Part shown: one piece after another, positions 46,737-55,391 of the stretch | Layout: each line of letters opens with the position of its first letter | Position numbering within the stretch: position 1 is the stretch's first letter | Origin: Enterococcus sp. DIV0212c | GTDB lineage: Bacteria; Bacillota; Bacilli; Lactobacillales; Enterococcaceae | Length of the DNA: 64,000 bases | Direction of reading: 5' to 3' | Assembly (NCBI RefSeq): GCF_017377505.1 | Contig: NZ_JAFREN010000008.1 | Coordinates: forward strand, 186,001-250,000 | Position numbers and translations under genes: made by a program | Notes under the pieces: generated by a model | Database searches by the model: none | Seen by the model: the letters and a program-made list of their open reading frames with translations, nothing else | What the model was told of the DNA's origin: nothing

Positions 46737-47612
46737 TTATTTGCCTATAGTCACTTCAAATTCGCCATTCAAACACGCTGTCCCTGAAATACTAACTTCA
46801 TGAAGCCCTTCTCTCCCTTTTTCTACTTGAACTAGAACAGTCCCCTCCTTTTGAACATGGCGTCCTTGGAAGACACTGATTTCTTTGATTTCATCCTTTG
46901 TGTAGATATGGTTCAAAGAATACGCACCCATCACTCCGGCGGCTGTTCCGGTTACAGAGTCTTCTGTTGTTCCTGAAAATGGCGATGAAAAATGTCTAGC
47001 GATAAATGTCCCTTCTTTTTCTGAATCAACTGCAAATGGATGGATCGATGATCGAGGGAGCTCCTTCAAAATCTGCGGAAATATCTTTTGATTTGGCTTC
47101 ATTTTGTCTAAAACAGCTGAATTGATTACTGGTACAAGTAAGGTCCACGATCCTGTATTGCCATATTGAATGGGTAATTGAGAATGAAGATCTTCTATCT
47201 CGATTTCCAAACTTTTGCAAAGTGCTTCTTTATCACCTGCAAAATCGATGAAGCGAGGTTGGGCTTGTTTCATTGTGATTTGCTGTGTTTTATTTTCATA
47301 TTTGATTGGCAAAATTCCAGCACCCGTTTCAATGTCCAATTGCTGATCTTCTTTTCCGTTATATAAAGCAAAAATCGCTCCTACTGTTGCATGACCGCAC
47401 AAAGGGGTCTCATGTCCTGGGGTGAAATATCTTAATTTAACTTTTGCTATATCGCTCTTACATACAAAAACTGTTTCATTAAATCCGATGTTTTTTGCGA
47501 TTTCCTGCATTTCTTCAGTAGTATATACATCACCATCTAAAACCACACCAGCTGGATTCCCTTGCCCTTGAGTAGTTGTAAATGCATCAACTCTTAAAAA
47601 AGTAGCTTTCAT
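46737..47612 (-). CDS. PhzF family isomerase/epimerase-like protein
   Basis: 291 residues, full length. The two-fold diaminopimelate-epimerase-like fold has VDAFTTTQGQGNPAGVVL and NIGFNETVFV near the N-terminus, with the acidic catalytic residue in the latter. RYFTPGHETPLCGHATVG and the C-terminal GTTEDSVTGTAAG block follow. The natural substrate is unknown; phenazine genes are absent. The start at 47610-47612 follows GGAG by 8 bases. Convergent with mprF. Confidence 0.9.
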   Translation of the reverse strand: MKATFLRVDAFTTTQGQGNPAGVVLDGDVYTTEEMQEIAKNIGFNETVFVCKSDIAKVKLRYFTPGHETPLCGHATVGAIFALYNGKEDQQLDIETGAGILPIKYENKTQQITMKQAQPRFIDFAGDKEALCKSLEIEIEDLHSQLPIQYGNTGSWTLLVPVINSAVLDKMKPNQKIFPQILKELPRSSIHPFAVDSEKEGTFIARHFSSPFSGTTEDSVTGTAAGVMGAYSLNHIYTKDEIKEISVFQGRHVQKEGTVLVQVEKGREGLHEVSISGTACLNGEFEVTIGK

Positions 47613-47686
47613 CCTCATCACTCCATTCTTTTTGCAAATAGTATAGCATAAATTAAATCTGGGCAAATGCATATTATCACTAAAAA

Positions 47687-47735
47687 AACACGAGATTGGG
47701 ACACAACTCTATGAGTCACATCCCAACCTTGTGTT
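47687..47735 (-). terminator. Intergenic hairpin repeat (copy 5), terminator of tufB
   Basis: Arms at 47687-47709 and 47713-47735 contain ATTGGGACACAACTC and GAGTCACATCCCAAC around TAT. It starts 6 bases after the EF-Tu stop, with a T-run on the minus strand. Confidence 0.9.
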
Positions 47736-47741
47736 TTTAGT

Positions 47742-48929
47742 TTATTTTTGAATCTCAGTAACAATACCAGATCCAACTGTTCTACCGCCTTCACGAATAG
47801 AGAAGGTTGTTCCTTGTTCTACCGCAATTGGATGAATCAATTCGACATCAATCGTCACATTGTCTCCTGGCATCACCATTTCAACACCACTTGGCAATTC
47901 TACAACACCTGTCACGTCTGTTGTACGGAAATAAAATTGCGGACGGTAATTCGTAAAGAATGGTGTATGACGTCCGCCTTCTTCTTTCGTCAATACGTAA
48001 ACTTCTGCGATAAATTTTGTATGTGGTGTAATTGAACCAGGTTTTGCGATAACTTGACCACGTTCAATTTCATCACGAGTGATTCCTCTTAAAAGAACAC
48101 CAACATTATCACCAGCTTCTCCATAATCTAACGTTTTACGGAACATCTCAATTCCTGTAACCACAGCTTTTTGTGTATCAGGTTTGATACCGACAATTTC
48201 GATTTCATCCCCAACGCTTACTTTTCCTCGATCGATACGACCAGATGCAACTGTACCTCGACCGGTAATTGAAAAGACATCTTCCACTGGTAATAACAAT
48301 GGTTTGTCTGTGTCTCTTTCTGGTGTTGGGATATACTCATCCACCGTGTCCATCAATTCATTGATTGCAGCTTCAGCTGTAGGATCACCTTGTAGAGCTT
48401 TCAAAGCAGACCCTTTGATGATTGGTATATCATCACCAGGGAAATTATATTCATTTAGCAACTCCCGAACTTCCATTTCAACTAAATCTATCAATTCTTC
48501 GTCGTCAACTAAATCTATTTTATTGAGAAACACAATTAGATGTTTTACCCCAACTTGACGAGATAACAAGATATGTTCTCTAGTTTGTGGCATTGGTCCA
48601 TCTGTTGCTGATACAACTAAAATTGCGCCATCCATTTGTGCGGCACCTGTAATCATATTTTTAACATAATCAGCGTGTCCTGGTGCATCGATATGTGCGT
48701 AATGACGAGCTTGTGTTTCATATTCTACATGTGATGTGTTAATTGTAATTCCACGTTCACGTTCTTCTGGTGCTGCATCAATACTAGCATAGTCTTGCGG
48801 GTTTGCTAGGCCCTTTTTCCCTAATACTGTTGTGATTGCAGCGGTCAATGTTGTTTTCCCGTGATCGACATGTCCAATTGTGCCGATGTTTACATGTGGT
48901 TTACTTCTGTCATAATGTTGTTTTGCCAT
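47742..48929 (-). CDS. tufB: Elongation factor Tu, solitary streptococcal-type copy (TufB)
   Basis: 395 residues, intact. GTPase motifs GHVDHGKT (19-26), DAPGH (81-85), NKID and the SALKAL region are present; domains 2 and 3 are complete. It is not in a str operon: it has its own promoter, AGGAGG site and terminator. Several residues match streptococcal EF-Tu as I remember it rather than enterococcal TufA. These are DAPG for [25 protein letters not shown], the [11 protein letters not shown] and ASGRIDRG blocks, and [10 protein letters not shown] horizontally acquired second copy with this origin is known in many enterococci but absent from E. faecalis. Confidence 0.93.
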   Translation of the reverse strand: MAKQHYDRSKPHVNIGTIGHVDHGKTTLTAAITTVLGKKGLANPQDYASIDAAPEERERGITINTSHVEYETQARHYAHIDAPGHADYVKNMITGAAQMDGAILVVSATDGPMPQTREHILLSRQVGVKHLIVFLNKIDLVDDEELIDLVEMEVRELLNEYNFPGDDIPIIKGSALKALQGDPTAEAAINELMDTVDEYIPTPERDTDKPLLLPVEDVFSITGRGTVASGRIDRGKVSVGDEIEIVGIKPDTQKAVVTGIEMFRKTLDYGEAGDNVGVLLRGITRDEIERGQVIAKPGSITPHTKFIAEVYVLTKEEGGRHTPFFTNYRPQFYFRTTDVTGVVELPSGVEMVMPGDNVTIDVELIHPIAVEQGTTFSIREGGRTVGSGIVTEIQK

Positions 48930-49007
48930 TTTACAAACCTCCTATTTTGTTTAAAGGTTTAGTAGATGTTCATTCGTTAACTGACCATCTCTGACCTTTA
49001 TAGTGTT

Positions 49008-49035
49008 ATTATATTCCTTTTTGAAAAATGTACAA
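49008..49035 (-). promoter_or_regulatory. tufB promoter
   Basis: On the minus strand TTGTAC (49030-49035), a 16-base spacer and TATAAT (49008-49013). It leaves a 5' leader of about 70 bases before the AGGAGG site. Confidence 0.75.
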
Positions 49036-49085
49036 GTTATTTGCTTACTATTTATAAGTAAAAGAGATTTGTTAAAAATAAAAAA

Positions 49086-49183
49086 GTGAGTGGGACATAA
49101 CTCTTCGAGTCACATCCCACTCACGTGGAAACCGGATAAACGTTAGCGGCAGAAGCAACCCTTCTGTCCAACCTCCCAGTCAT
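49086..49183 (-). repeat. Composite intergenic repeat (copy 6), modules A and B
   Basis: Module A: GTGAGTGGGACATAACTC (49086-49103), TTC loop, GAGTCACATCCCACTCAC (49107-49124), a near-perfect 18-bp stem with a T-run on the minus strand. Module B (49125-49183) reads on the minus strand GGTTGGACAGAAGGG, TTGCTTCTGCCGCT, AACGTTTATCCGG, matching the copies near degV and the HAD gene. It lies just after the 53-residue ORF and ends its transcript. Confidence 0.85.
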
Positions 49184-49191
49184 TTTAACAT

Positions 49192-49353
49192 TTATTTTTT
49201 ATAAAATTGATCCATCTTTTGCTCAACAGCTTCACCGCAAACATTAGCGAATTCCGCTGATAATCGACGAAGTTTGATTGCTTCGTCTAAGGAAAGATCC
49301 TCTGTTTGAAATTTTTCGATTAATACCAACAACTGTTCAATGTTCTCTTCCAT
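49192..49353 (-). CDS. Small acidic helical protein, 53 residues, unknown
   Basis: The ATG at 49351-49353 has AAGGTGG 7 bases upstream, and the frame closes with TAA at 49192-49194. The product starts MEENIEQLLVLIEKFQ and ends KMDQFYKK. It looks like one or two amphipathic helices without a membrane segment. The short EDLSLDEAIKL turn resembles the exonuclease VII small subunit only superficially. It begins 16 bases after the upstream unknown gene, so the two are an operon. Confidence 0.7.
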   Translation of the reverse strand: MEENIEQLLVLIEKFQTEDLSLDEAIKLRRLSAEFANVCGEAVEQKMDQFYKK

Positions 49354-49369
49354 ACATTTACCACCTTAT

Positions 49370-49723
49370 TTATTCATCAATCACTTGCTCATACGCTAAT
49401 TCATCATAAACAGTCAAGATGAATTTTTCTTTATAAAACTGCGTTACTTCCTTTATTGATTCTATCAAATGAGAGTCACAATCAATATAGACGATGATTG
49501 CTTCAAATCGATCTTTTGTTTCTTTTAAAAAGCGCGCTAAATCGTCAAGTGTATTGTGTTTTGTCATTGTTTCATAGGCAGATATTTGCTTCGCTCGAAT
49601 AAAATTATGCGGAATTCCACCAGAATACCCAATAATTGCCACTTTTTGTCCTGTATGCTCTTTTTTTACTAATTCCCAAATTTTTTCGACTTTTCTTGGG
49701 TTATTTCCTTTAACAATAATCAT
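49370..49723 (-). CDS. Conserved-looking hypothetical protein, 117 residues
   Basis: I do not recognise this family. The start at 49721-49723 (MIIVKGNNPRKVEKIW) has AAGGAG 9 bases upstream; longer in-frame starts lie over that site. The sequence alternates strands and helices (VAIIGYSGGIPHNF, FEAIIVYIDCDSHLIESI, KFILTVYDELAYEQV), suggesting a small Rossmann-like soluble fold. No signal peptide or membrane segment is seen. It is followed by the 53-residue gene and preceded by an 11-bp inverted repeat. Confidence 0.7.
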   Translation of the reverse strand: MIIVKGNNPRKVEKIWELVKKEHTGQKVAIIGYSGGIPHNFIRAKQISAYETMTKHNTLDDLARFLKETKDRFEAIIVYIDCDSHLIESIKEVTQFYKEKFILTVYDELAYEQVIDE

Positions 49724-49755
49724 TTGAATCTGCTCCTTCATTTTCATCATATTTA

Positions 49756-49821
49756 TCAAATATGACACAAAGAAACCGTATGATCATTAACTGGCACTTC
49801 TTTGTGTCCAGCCTTATTCAT
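49756..49821 (-). CDS. Possible 21-residue leader ORF upstream of the unknown operon
   Basis: ATG at 49819-49821, TGA at 49756-49758; the product begins MNKAGHKEVPVNDHT. An AGGAGG lies upstream but 12 bases away, longer than usual. The ORF spans the inverted repeat GACACAAAGAA (about 49799-49809) / TTCTTTGTGTC (about 49763-49773 on the minus strand), so it could be a leader peptide coupled to a hairpin. Low confidence. Confidence 0.3.
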   Translation of the reverse strand: MNKAGHKEVPVNDHTVSLCHI

Positions 49822-49986
49822 GCAAGGTAATCTCCTCCTAGATTAAAAAGCTTAGCGGGCTTGTTCAGTCATGACAGAAGAATTGGCGCAGATGCTTTTT
49901 CCTGAATGACTAGCACGCATTGCTAAATAACATAAAACAAGTACACTTTAACCATATCACAGTAAAAAAATAAAGCAAGAAAAGAA

Positions 49987-50020
49987 AGAGCTACCCGAGA
50001 ATACTCTCAGATAGCTCTTG
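49987..50020 (-). terminator. Terminator of the PTS operon
   Basis: AAGAGCTA (49987-49994) and TAGCTCTT (50013-50020) enclose an inner GAG/CTC stem; the minus strand continues TCTTTTCTT. Confidence 0.82.
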
Positions 50021-50025
50021 ATTTC

Positions 50026-52023
50026 TTATTTTACAGTTACTTTACCAATTAAATCATTAGCAGAAACTGTTTGATTTGCTTTTGTTAAGTCGTAGTTTTC
50101 AACAACATCTTGATTTGTAAATACAACGATCAAATCAGATTTTTTACCAGCAGTTTCTAAAGCTGCTAGATCAATTGTTGCAATTTTATCCCCTTGTTTC
50201 ACTACTTGGCCTTCTTCAACATGTAAAGTGAAAGGTGCGCCTTTTAGCTCAACTGTGTCTAATCCCATGTGCAACAATACTTCAATACCTGAATCTGTTT
50301 GGATTCCTAAAGCATGTTTTGTTGGGAAGATACTAGTGATCTTACCTGCAACGGGAGTTGTTACTTCACCATCAGTTGGGATAACTGCGAAACCGTCACC
50401 CATCATTTTAGCTGAGAAAACATCATCTTGTACTTCAGAAATTGGAATAACTTTTCCGTTTGCAACAGCGTATAATTCAGAATCCTTAGCAGTTGCTTTT
50501 GGTGCTTCTGTTTTTACTTCAGGCTTTTTTACAGGTTCACCTGACGTAACTGGTGTAGCACCATTACGAAGTTTAGTCATTTCATCCGCTACAAATTGTA
50601 CTTCTGTACCAACGATTACTTGAATGTTCTTATCATCGATCACTTTCACTCCTGGAACCCCAGTTGCTTTGATTTTTGCTTGATCGACTTTACTTGTATC
50701 TTTAACAGTTAAACGTAAACGAGTTGTACAATTATCGATTGAAGTAACGTTTGCATCTGCACCTAGACCTTGGTAGATTTTGTTTGCTAATACAGCAAAT
50801 TTATTATCACCAGTAGTATCTAAATCAGGTGTTTCTTCGCCGTCGCCTTCTTCGCGTCCTGGAGTCATTAAATTAAATTTAGTGATTGCAAAACGGAATG
50901 CGAAGTAATAAATAACAGCTACTACTAATCCTTGAACAACTAACATCATTGGATGATTTGCAACTGGATTTTTAAGACTTAAGAAGAAGTCAACAAAACC
51001 AGCACTAAATGCGAATCCGGCAGTCCACTGCATGAATGCAGCGAATGCTAATGATAAACCTGTAAGTACTGCATGTACTACATATAAAGGCCATGCAACA
51101 AACATGAATGAGAATTCTAATGGTTCAGTTACACCAGTAAAGAATGCCGCAAAACCTGCTGCTAACATTAATGAAGCTGTTACTTTTTTCTTCTCTGGAC
51201 GAGCACATTGGTAAATGGCAAACGCTCCAGCTGGTAAACCAAACATCATTACTGGGAAGAATCCAGCTTGATACATACCAGTTTGACCAATAATTGCTTT
51301 ACCTGAATCTAATGCTTGTTGTCCTGCTAAGAAATTACCGATATCATTGATATTTGCAACGTCAAACCAGAAAACTGAGTTCAGGGCATGGTGTAATCCA
51401 GTTGGGATCAACAGACGGTTGAAGAATCCATATAAACCAGCTCCAACAAATCCTAAGCTAGAGATCGCTTCCCCAAATGATACTAAACCGTTATAAACAA
51501 CTGGCCAGATAAACAATAATACAAAAGAAATTGCCAACATAGCAATAGCTGACATAATCGGAACTAAACGTTTCCCACTAAAGAATGAAAGTGCCATTGG
51601 TAATTTTACGTTTGAGAAACGATTATACATTGCTGCAGCTGTTAAACCAGCAATAATACCAACAAAAACGTTATTTCCCATGCTGTTAAAAGCTGGGTTT
51701 ACATCTGCAATGTCACTTAATCCCATAATTGCTTGAACAGAAGCTGTACCTAAGACTGTCTTCGGTACCAAATAAGCGACTAAACCAGCAAGAGCTGCGG
51801 CGCCGTCTTTATCTTTTGACATACCTAATGCCAAACCAACTGCAAACAGTAATGCTAAATTATCAAGAATAGCTAAACCGCCATTCATTAAAAATGTTGT
51901 AGCTGCACTTGGTCCAACTGTCCCAACGATCCAGTTTGCAATCCCTACTAATAGAGAAGCTGCTGGCAATACCGCTACAGGAAGCATCAACGAGCGTCCC
52001 ATTCTTTGCATATAAGCTTTCAT
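50026..52023 (-). CDS. nagE: PTS permease IICBA, N-acetylglucosamine/glucose family (NagE-like)
   Basis: 665 residues with all three domains. IIC is the membrane part (about 1-385; RMGRSLMLPVAVLPAAS, RLLIPTGLHHALN, FGLPAGAFAIY, GVTEPLEF). IIB runs about 405-485 with the phospho-Cys in SIDNCTTRLRL. IIA is about 510-665 with the active His in VLLHMGLDTVEL. The IIC sequence follows E. coli NagE closely, including LMTPGREEGDGEE at the linker, so GlcNAc is the favoured sugar, with glucose possible. It is 21 bases after the antiterminator gene and shares its RAT-controlled leader. Confidence 0.9.
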   Translation of the reverse strand: MKAYMQRMGRSLMLPVAVLPAASLLVGIANWIVGTVGPSAATTFLMNGGLAILDNLALLFAVGLALGMSKDKDGAAALAGLVAYLVPKTVLGTASVQAIMGLSDIADVNPAFNSMGNNVFVGIIAGLTAAAMYNRFSNVKLPMALSFFSGKRLVPIMSAIAMLAISFVLLFIWPVVYNGLVSFGEAISSLGFVGAGLYGFFNRLLIPTGLHHALNSVFWFDVANINDIGNFLAGQQALDSGKAIIGQTGMYQAGFFPVMMFGLPAGAFAIYQCARPEKKKVTASLMLAAGFAAFFTGVTEPLEFSFMFVAWPLYVVHAVLTGLSLAFAAFMQWTAGFAFSAGFVDFFLSLKNPVANHPMMLVVQGLVVAVIYYFAFRFAITKFNLMTPGREEGDGEETPDLDTTGDNKFAVLANKIYQGLGADANVTSIDNCTTRLRLTVKDTSKVDQAKIKATGVPGVKVIDDKNIQVIVGTEVQFVADEMTKLRNGATPVTSGEPVKKPEVKTEAPKATAKDSELYAVANGKVIPISEVQDDVFSAKMMGDGFAVIPTDGEVTTPVAGKITSIFPTKHALGIQTDSGIEVLLHMGLDTVELKGAPFTLHVEEGQVVKQGDKIATIDLAALETAGKKSDLIVVFTNQDVVENYDLTKANQTVSANDLIGKVTVK

Positions 52024-52044
52024 TTTTGTATCTCCCCTTGTCTT

Positions 52045-52878
52045 TTATTTGATCATCCTTAGCCGTTCGATGTGAATAGCTAGATAACCTAATTCTTCGT
52101 TTGGTACTTGGTAGTGAAAATTTCTCATTAACAAAACTTGAACTTTTTTCGAAATTTCGTAACTTTCTGCGTACTTCTTCCGCACAATATCCAAAATTTC
52201 ATCATCCAATACTGCATATTGACTTTGTTGAAAACGGTGAATAAACAAACGTAAATGATTGACTAATCGTGAATAGCTTAAACTCATCTTCTCATCATGG
52301 ATATCGATCCCTAATTCTTGCTCGATCAAATGAATAATTTCTGAAACAATTGTAACTTCGCGGATACTTTTACTATTATCAGTACGACCGCTACGAGCAC
52401 TGTGAATATGGATTGCGATATACCCTGCTTCATCATAGCTAAAAGGAATTCCTAACGTTTGCGTCAAATAATCCACTGCCCATTGTGCAATCGAAAACTC
52501 TTCTGTATAAAGGATCTCGATTTCATTTAAAAGCTTATTTCTCACAATGATATTATTTTGGATGTTTTCTGCGGCAAACGCAATGTGATCACTTAAACCG
52601 ATATTGATATGTTCATTCAGTTTCTCACCAAGAATCGTTTCAGCATGAGCGATGATTTCTTCTGTGACGAAAAAATACTGTTCATCAATTTGTGATAGTA
52701 AAACTTGAAGCTTTTTCAAGCCTTCAGGTTCCATTACAAACATTCGTTCCACTTGTTGCGGGAATAACAAATCATTTTTCTTCTTGTTAAACCCAACGCC
52801 CTTACCAACAGCCACTTTTTCCTGTCCTTCATCAAGGACGAGCACCGCATTTTGATTGAGCACCTTTTTGATTTTCAT
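52045..52878 (-). CDS. BglG/GlcT-family transcription antiterminator
   Basis: 277 residues. The N-terminal RNA-binding CAT domain (1-55, start MKIKKVLNQNAVLVLDEG) is followed by PRD1 and PRD2. The phosphorylatable His are in LSDHIAF and YIAIHIHSARS (PRD1), and LVNHLRLFIHR and YLAIHIERL (PRD2). Bound at the RAT hairpin in its own leader, it prevents termination and so switches on itself and the PTS gene when sugar is present. The ATG at 52876-52878 has GAGG 7 bases upstream. The RAT sequence resembles the ptsG/GlcT type. Confidence 0.92.
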   Translation of the reverse strand: MKIKKVLNQNAVLVLDEGQEKVAVGKGVGFNKKKNDLLFPQQVERMFVMEPEGLKKLQVLLSQIDEQYFFVTEEIIAHAETILGEKLNEHINIGLSDHIAFAAENIQNNIIVRNKLLNEIEILYTEEFSIAQWAVDYLTQTLGIPFSYDEAGYIAIHIHSARSGRTDNSKSIREVTIVSEIIHLIEQELGIDIHDEKMSLSYSRLVNHLRLFIHRFQQSQYAVLDDEILDIVRKKYAESYEISKKVQVLLMRNFHYQVPNEELGYLAIHIERLRMIK

Positions 52879-52931
52879 AAACATTCCTCTTCTGCAGAAG
52901 TAGATTGTCCGTTTCCTTGTTGTAAGACAAC

Positions 52932-53018
52932 AAAAAAAGCATAGAACAATCCCGTCAAAATATGAGTATATCATATTTTAATGAAATTCTTCCATGCCTA
53001 GTATTATCTAGTCACATG
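52932..53018 (-). promoter_or_regulatory. RAT antiterminator site overlapping an intrinsic terminator
   Basis: On the minus strand CATGTGACTAGATAATACTA+GGCATGG (about 52992-53018) resembles the GlcT-type RAT, a stem of CTAG/CTAG with bulged loops. Its 3' part GCATGGAA is also the 5' arm of a terminator whose 3' arm is TTCTATGC (about 52939-52946), followed by T7. The two structures are mutually exclusive, the standard antitermination design. Confidence 0.82.
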
Positions 53019-53030
53019 AAAACGCTATTC
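53017..53030 (+). promoter_or_regulatory. Weak cre (CcpA) site candidate
   Basis: TGAAAACGCTATTC matches 12 of 14 positions of TGWAANCGNTNWCA but lacks the final CA. It lies just downstream of the PTS operon transcription start, a common site for carbon catabolite repression. Confidence 0.35.
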
Positions 53031-53049
53031 GTGTTTTGTTAACAGTGAT

Positions 53050-53078
53050 AGTTTACAAAGATATAGACCATTTGTCAA
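53050..53078 (-). promoter_or_regulatory. Promoter of the antiterminator-PTS operon
   Basis: On the minus strand a perfect TTGACA (53073-53078), 17-base spacer and TAAACT (53050-53055). Confidence 0.85.
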
Positions 53079-53150
53079 TCATTTTGATCGATTTTTTTCT
53101 TATAAACAAAAAAATCGAATCCTATACTCTTTCATCTGTGCAAAATAAAA

Positions 53151-53187
53151 AAATATGAGTGCTCTTTCTTACAGAACACTCATATTT
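53151..53187 (-). terminator. Terminator of rpoE
   Basis: AAATATGAGTG (53151-53161) pairs perfectly with CACTCATATTT (53177-53187), with a T-run on the minus strand, just after the rpoE stop. Confidence 0.92.
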
Positions 53188-53191
53188 ATCA

Positions 53192-53827
53192 CTATTCTTC
53201 TACAGGATCTGCGTATTCATCTTCATCGTCGAAGTCATCATCTACATCGTCTTCATCGATAATTGTAAGATCTTCTTCAATTCCTGGCAATACTTCCTCT
53301 TCATCGTCAGAATCTGCTCCGATTTCTTGAAGGTCAGAGTTGTAGGCTTTGATCTCTTCATCTTCTTCATCGTCATCATCATCATAAAGAATATCATCGT
53401 CATCACCAGTTAATTCAGCATCTTCCGGATCATCATCATTATAGTCGATCACATCTTCATCATTGGCATCAATAATAAAGGCATTGACTTTTTTGCGTTT
53501 TCTACGGCGTGGTTTGTCTTCTTCGTCTTCATCCAAACCATGTGTTACTTCTTCGTCGATAGAATCGATTGGATACCATGAGCGCAAGCCCCAACGGTTA
53601 TCTCCAAGAGAGATAAAACTGCCATCAATATTTAAGTCAGTATAAAATTGTGCTAAAGAGTCACGAATTTCGCTGTCAGATTTTCCAAGATAATTTTGAA
53701 TTTGGTTTACTAAATCAGAGAAGTCCATCACATCTTCACGTTGTTCTAAAATTGCGTGCGCAACTTCGATCATGGATAGTTCATCTTTGTTCAACCCGTC
53801 AAATACATTAATTTCCAAACGGTACAC
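53192..53827 (-). CDS. rpoE: RNA polymerase delta subunit (RpoE)
   Basis: 211 residues. The folded N-terminal HARE-HTH domain (about 1-90, [26 protein letters not shown]) binds RNA polymerase. The C-terminal half is a very acidic Asp/Glu tail, broken only by a Lys/Arg patch (RRRKRKKV near 110). This unstructured acidic tail is typical and speeds polymerase recycling. It is 66 bases after the DUF1934 gene, with its own strong terminator. Confidence 0.95.
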   Translation of the reverse strand: MYRLEINVFDGLNKDELSMIEVAHAILEQREDVMDFSDLVNQIQNYLGKSDSEIRDSLAQFYTDLNIDGSFISLGDNRWGLRSWYPIDSIDEEVTHGLDEDEEDKPRRRKRKKVNAFIIDANDEDVIDYNDDDPEDAELTGDDDDILYDDDDDEEDEEIKAYNSDLQEIGADSDDEEEVLPGIEEDLTIIDEDDVDDDFDDEDEYADPVEE

Positions 53828-53893
53828 GTCCTTTCACAGTCTACTCCTTATCATACAAAAACATCAAGAAAAAATCAATTGATTCTTTCATAA

Positions 53894-54328
53894 TTACGCA
53901 GTAAATTCTAATTCTAAATGATATTCCCCGATTTTTTCAGCTTGAGAATATAAATCATAGTCAATCAAGATGCTTCCAGCTATCGGTTGATCCTTTAAAC
54001 TAAAACGTAAATTACGAGTAAATGTAGTTATTTGGAATAAACCATATGGTGTTTTATAACTCGTATCTAATCGTTCTTGATAGGCAAATTTTAACCGCAT
54101 TCTTAATCCGCCAGCCCGAATCAATTGAATTTTCCCATCTGGTTCAACTTTGATCGTTACAGGTACAGGATCGCCTTCTTCTTGCTCTTCCTTATATCGT
54201 ATATACAATGTATCTCCCATTTTTACGATTTGACCTTCTAAGTCAAAATAAAAATTTTTCTTCTCACCAGCTTGATCTACAACTGTTTTTAATTGAATAG
54301 ATACTGGTGTTCCTTGTGATAAATCCAT
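53894..54328 (-). CDS. DUF1934 family protein (YwiB-like, calycin-type barrel)
   Basis: 144 residues, no signal peptide. A predicted small beta barrel of the DUF1934 family: VSIQLKTVVDQAGEK start, YIRYKEEQEEG, GGLRMRLKFAYQERLDTSY, YGLFQITTFTRNL and YDLYSQAEKIGEYHLELEF end. Function is unknown. It directly precedes rpoE, as in other enterococci and Bacillus relatives. Confidence 0.88.
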   Translation of the reverse strand: MDLSQGTPVSIQLKTVVDQAGEKKNFYFDLEGQIVKMGDTLYIRYKEEQEEGDPVPVTIKVEPDGKIQLIRAGGLRMRLKFAYQERLDTSYKTPYGLFQITTFTRNLRFSLKDQPIAGSILIDYDLYSQAEKIGEYHLELEFTA

Positions 54329-54446
54329 TTAACGCACTCTCCTTAATTTAAAAACGTAGCAGATTCGTCCAATCTTGATAGAAAATAAAACGTTCTTTGC
54401 TACAATCAGATTTTTCTTTTATCCCGAATTGCTTCCATGAATAACC

Positions 54447-55388
54447 TCAAAGTAAAGCCTCAGCGATCATCTGATCAATGACTAAAATAGTACAACAGTT
54501 GCTAAGCAGCAATGGTTTAATGCTTTCAGCTTTTTCCTCTCCGCATCCAATCACCATCACATTTGAAATTCTCGCTAGATCTTCCACTTTTATCCCTAAC
54601 ATTCGTTTACTTATGTCATTGTTCACTGTTTGACCATTTTTGTCAAATAAGGAAGCCACGGCATCTCCTTTGACGCCTGTTTTTTTTATGATTTCCAATT
54701 CTTTTGTTTCTATATAACCTAGTCGTTTCCATGTAGAACTTTCATTTGGATTACCTACGCCTATAATCGCAAAATCAACATTTTTTGCTTGATTCAGCGC
54801 TTTGCCGACTAATTGGGTCTTGTTTAAAACATCTGCTAATTCGATACTCTCAGCTAGTGCAGGACCGTAAAAATACTGGCAGCGACTATTAAGTTTTTCA
54901 GCTAATCGAAAAACCAAATGATTTGTATCATAATAGAGATGTTCACTTGACACACCTCCAACTAGCGGGCAAACATTGATTGTTGGAAATGAACAATAAG
55001 GCATTTCATCGATCATATCAGCTAGCGTTGTGCCCCACGACAGGCCCACACTCATATCGGGTTTTAGTCGTTCTTTTAAATAAAATGAAGCGGAGCGACT
55101 GACTTCTAATTGTACTTTATCTGTTCGACTTTGATCACTTGCAGGTACCACGATCACATCATCTAACTGATATTTTTTTTCCAATCGCAAGCCAAGTTCT
55201 ACCGCATAAGCAGACTCATCTTTGATTGAAATGGAAACAACTCCAATTTCTTTTGCTTGCTGAAGAATTTTAGAAATAACGGGACGTGAAACACCCATCT
55301 TTTGAGCGATCACAGCTTGAGTCAAGCCTTGTTCATAATACATCGTAACGATTTTTAGCATTCTTCTACGATCTTCACTAATTTTCAT
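54447..55388 (-). CDS. SorC/DeoR-type transcriptional regulator with sugar-binding domain
   Basis: 313 residues. The N-terminal HTH (GLTQAVIAQKMGVSRPVISKIL) is followed by the SorC effector domain (about 60-313) with GLSWGTTLADMI and VGGVSSEHLYYDTNHLVFRLA. SorC regulators respond to a phosphorylated sugar-like effector. It is the last gene of the E1-alpha/E1-beta operon, 3 bases after the beta gene, and probably controls it. A TTTACAT/ATGTAAA repeat at the operon front is a candidate operator. Confidence 0.9.
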   Translation of the reverse strand: MKISEDRRRMLKIVTMYYEQGLTQAVIAQKMGVSRPVISKILQQAKEIGVVSISIKDESAYAVELGLRLEKKYQLDDVIVVPASDQSRTDKVQLEVSRSASFYLKERLKPDMSVGLSWGTTLADMIDEMPYCSFPTINVCPLVGGVSSEHLYYDTNHLVFRLAEKLNSRCQYFYGPALAESIELADVLNKTQLVGKALNQAKNVDFAIIGVGNPNESSTWKRLGYIETKELEIIKKTGVKGDAVASLFDKNGQTVNNDISKRMLGIKVEDLARISNVMVIGCGEEKAESIKPLLLSNCCTILVIDQMIAEALL

Positions 55389-55391
55389 AAA

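Larger units (their letters stand above)
49724..50025. other. Intergenic region between nagE and the unknown operon
   Basis: 302 bases. It holds the nagE terminator at its right end, an 11-bp inverted repeat and a possible 21-codon leader ORF at its left end. The middle (about 49840-49985) shows no structure I can assign. Confidence 0.6.

Noticed and set aside
48184..48558. Plus-strand ORF opposite tufB
   Set aside because: Shadow frame of a highly conserved gene, with no ribosome site or plausible protein features; many similar antisense frames across the window were dropped for the same reason.
49192..49353. 53-residue ORF as exonuclease VII small subunit
   Set aside because: Only a short helical motif is similar, length is less than usual, and no xseA is adjacent.
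53200..53480. Asp/Glu codon runs in rpoE as tandem DNA repeats
   Set aside because: They encode the known acidic tail of the delta subunit and show no regular repeat period.
54340..54440. GTAGCA/TGCTAC hairpin as the terminator of the SorC operon
   Set aside because: The stem is only 6 bp with a loop of over 30 bases; not strong enough to annotate.
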